Shown here: positions 62,417 to 64,000 of the stretch, one piece after another | Numbering within the stretch: position 1 is the stretch's first letter | How the letters are laid out: the number at the start of each line of letters is the position of its first letter | Source: Paragonimus westermani | Lineage: Eukaryota > Platyhelminthes > Trematoda > Plagiorchiida > Troglotrematidae | Direction of reading: 5' to 3' | DNA: 64,000 bases | Assembly: GCA_008508345.1 (NCBI GenBank) | Contig: QNGE01000746.1 | Coordinates: 1 to 64,000 of the forward strand | Program-made: the position numbers and the translations under genes | Notes under the pieces: generated by a model | Told to the model about the DNA's origin: nothing | Databases searched by the model: none | What the model saw: only the letters and a program-made list of their open reading frames with translations

Positions 62417-62832
62417 GTGCTATGTTCTCCCAGCCTTTAAGTGGCGGCGGCGCCGATTCTTCGTCAGTCGCCGCTATGTTGGGTGACCTTATGGGTAAGA
62501 ACCACCTAAATTTGGGACACTCAACTATTACACAAGAGGGTCCCGAAGTCTCTCGAACTTCTCAGTTCTTGTCCGCGGATGCCAGCTTCCAGAACACATA
62601 CGTCTCGCTGGAAGAACAATTTCCGTGTGAAAGTTCTTTGACCACTTCACACTTGAACAATCGGAGAAAAGATGTTTCTTTGGTGGGCGATGTGACCAGC
62701 CTGCAAAATTCAACCGATACCACTATTACGCTTTGTTCTGAAGACAATTCGTGTTCCTTGTCTGGCTTCCAATGTCACTCCTTTCCCAACCCACGCATGG
62801 ATTTTGCAAACTCTTCTACGTGGACCAGGTGA
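62417..62832 (+). CDS. ZC3H10: ZC3H10-like exon 5 (last exon in window)
   Basis: The acceptor CCTAG|GT completes the phase-1 Gly codon of exon 4 and reads GAMFSQPLSGGGADSSSVAA, then a Ser/Thr-rich tail ending NSSTWTR and TGA (62830-62832). ACCAG|GTGATC at 62828/62829 is also an acceptable phase-2 donor, so the protein may instead continue into an exon beyond the window. That exon could carry the coiled coil seen in vertebrate ZC3H10. Confidence 0.8.
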
Positions 62833-64000
62833 TCTGCCTTAATCCTTTTGCGTTAGACCGACATACTTCCCGATGTTTCATTCATTCTTTTATTGAAGGT
62901 AATCCTGGTGAGATAGCGTCCTTACAGAGCATGAGGAATTTGGAATTAATTAGGCTGGCAGACAGTGATGTGCAAGTAATTTCCTATTATAAACTCATTA
63001 AATAGTATCCCTATTCCATCTCACTCAAAATGATGACCACAGCGGAACCTAAGAGGACAGTCAACGTCTGTAGGTGATCAATGGCCGACGGTTGTCAAAG
63101 TTGGTCTTAACGGCGGCGTTAATTGCACGGAAAGTCACACAAAAGCGTAATCTTCTCCATCAGTAGTAATTCATCCTAGTTTGTCACATCCTATGATCTA
63201 AACAACCGTTCGCTACGAGCTGCATAAGTGTGACAAAGGAAGCTACATCTATCAATTTATGTGGACGGGGACACGTTCTGATTGTGTTAGAAACAAGATA
63301 GATACCAAGATTGCCGAACGGGGCTCGGCGAACGTCTGTGTATCCTTCTCTGATGATCGACAACCTGAACATCCCTCACAAGCAACTGTGGCTGAACGTT
63401 TAAAATACTGTTGTGTGGACATTCTTGATTTAAGATGGACGGTGTAGTGGTCAGCGTTCTCATCTCGCAAGCTCGTTGACCAAAGTTCCACTTTTTGTCA
63501 GGACAAACAAGGCACTATTTAGATCCAACAAGAGTGAAACTCGAATCTGACACATCGTTTTGTAACAATCCCCTGAGAAAGCCCATGTTATACTGTGAGT
63601 GGTGTCCCAATCCTAGCTACCGATAGCATTTAGTTCTCTCTGAACCTGATGATCTCCGGTAACGCAGTCTGAATCACACCAAGTGTAGTATGTCAATTGA
63701 CACCAAAGGAAACAGCTGTTATATATCAATTCAACCCAAAAAATGAAGAAATTCAAACTGAAAGATTGTTGAATTATGAATCGTTTCTAATGAAATGTAC
63801 TCCAGTAAACCTTTTTTCTTGGTTTTGTCTAACTCTTGGTGTTTGTTTCAACAAAAGTCTTCATTTACTGGCAGTAATAATGGAATTATGAAAAAGTTGT
63901 TACCTATGCATATAAGTTGTGTGAATTTGTATAGTTGGTTCTCTCACCTTCGTTAGTATGATTCGGAACGATATTTCGGTAGGTTGTGAGTTACTCAAAA
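62833..64000. other. Downstream of exon 5, no exon recognised
   Basis: Either 3' UTR and flank or the next intron. A tRNA-like stretch TGTAGTGGTCAGCG with a weak B box lies at about 63440-63495. The 64-codon frame at 63697-63891 is unassigned. Confidence 0.35.

Larger units (their letters stand above)
31826..62832 (+). other. ZC3H10: ZC3H10-like gene locus (5 coding exons)
   Basis: The coding join is 31826-31974, 47126-47315, 53043-54308, 54791-55115 and 62417-62832, giving 781 residues if the TGA at 62830 is used. The three CCCH fingers have ligands C22-C30-C36-H40 (C-x7-C-x5-C-x3-H), C57-C65-C70-H74 (C-x7-C-x4-C-x3-H) and C112-C120-C126-H130 (C-x7-C-x5-C-x3-H), the same spacings as vertebrate ZC3H10. 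ICRDFLRNVCKRG, FCHDFQN and the EDEEIF...TG.LP linker are shared. After finger 3 the protein is long and rich in Ala, Ser, Thr, Pro and His. CCCH proteins of this type bind RNA. I see no coiled coil like the one in the vertebrate protein, and a further exon may lie beyond the window. Introns are 15,151, 5,728-1, 482 and 7,301 bp and carry most of the local LINE remnants. Confidence 0.88.

Noticed and set aside
1..64000. CRISPR arrays, prokaryotic operons, phage or plasmid modules
   Set aside because: No regularly spaced repeats, ribosome-binding-site-led gene clusters or bacterial proteins are seen; everything recognisable is eukaryotic.

Overview
This is nuclear DNA of a metazoan, most likely a parasitic flatworm (digenean trematode). 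The signs are 7-15 kb introns beside 34-38 nt mini-introns, many decayed non-LTR retrotransposons, a Penelope-like element and MULE/ZSWIM-type transposase remnants. There are no prokaryotic operons, rRNA genes or CRISPR arrays. The species call is an inference from this pattern, not from a marker gene.

Two host genes are recognisable. (1) Minus strand 1091-2401: the first coding exon (437 codons) of MED12, the Mediator CDK8-module subunit. It ends at a strong GTAGGT donor and continues off the left edge. (2) Plus strand 31826-62832: a five-exon gene for a ZC3H10-type protein with three CCCH zinc fingers. Exons are 31826-31974, 47126-47315, 53043-54308, 54791-55115 and 62417-62832, and all phases match. 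Its first intron uses a GC-AG donor. It may end at TGA 62830 or splice on past the window.

Much of the rest is mobile DNA. 3.5-8.2 kb holds LTR-like repeats, two copies of a ~385-bp repeat and a MULE/ZSWIM-like fragment. 14.4-17.2 kb is a Penelope-like retroelement with reverse transcriptase, GIY-YIG endonuclease and pseudo-LTRs in inverted and direct orientation. Its right pseudo-LTR contains an intact minimal hammerhead ribozyme (17069-17107). 20.9-23.0 kb is a decayed MULE/ZSWIM-like gene with a SWIM zinc finger, running into a 449-nt N gap. 24.4-25.7 kb is a LINE fragment almost identical, without gaps, to part of another LINE at 50.3-51.6 kb. 29.7-30.8 kb is a sense-oriented LINE fragment. 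The ZC3H10 introns contain several LINE remnants, and the four confident ones are antisense to the gene (36.4, 38.7-41.6, 43.8 and 48.7-52.2 kb). One of them was split by a 496-bp solo LTR with a 4-bp target-site duplication.

The genes do not form a pathway. MED12 and the ZC3H10-like gene are independent, divergently transcribed host genes about 29 kb apart. The most interesting points are the hammerhead ribozyme, the reconstructable solo-LTR insertion, the GC-AG intron and the 1.29-kb near-identical duplication of an already dead LINE segment.
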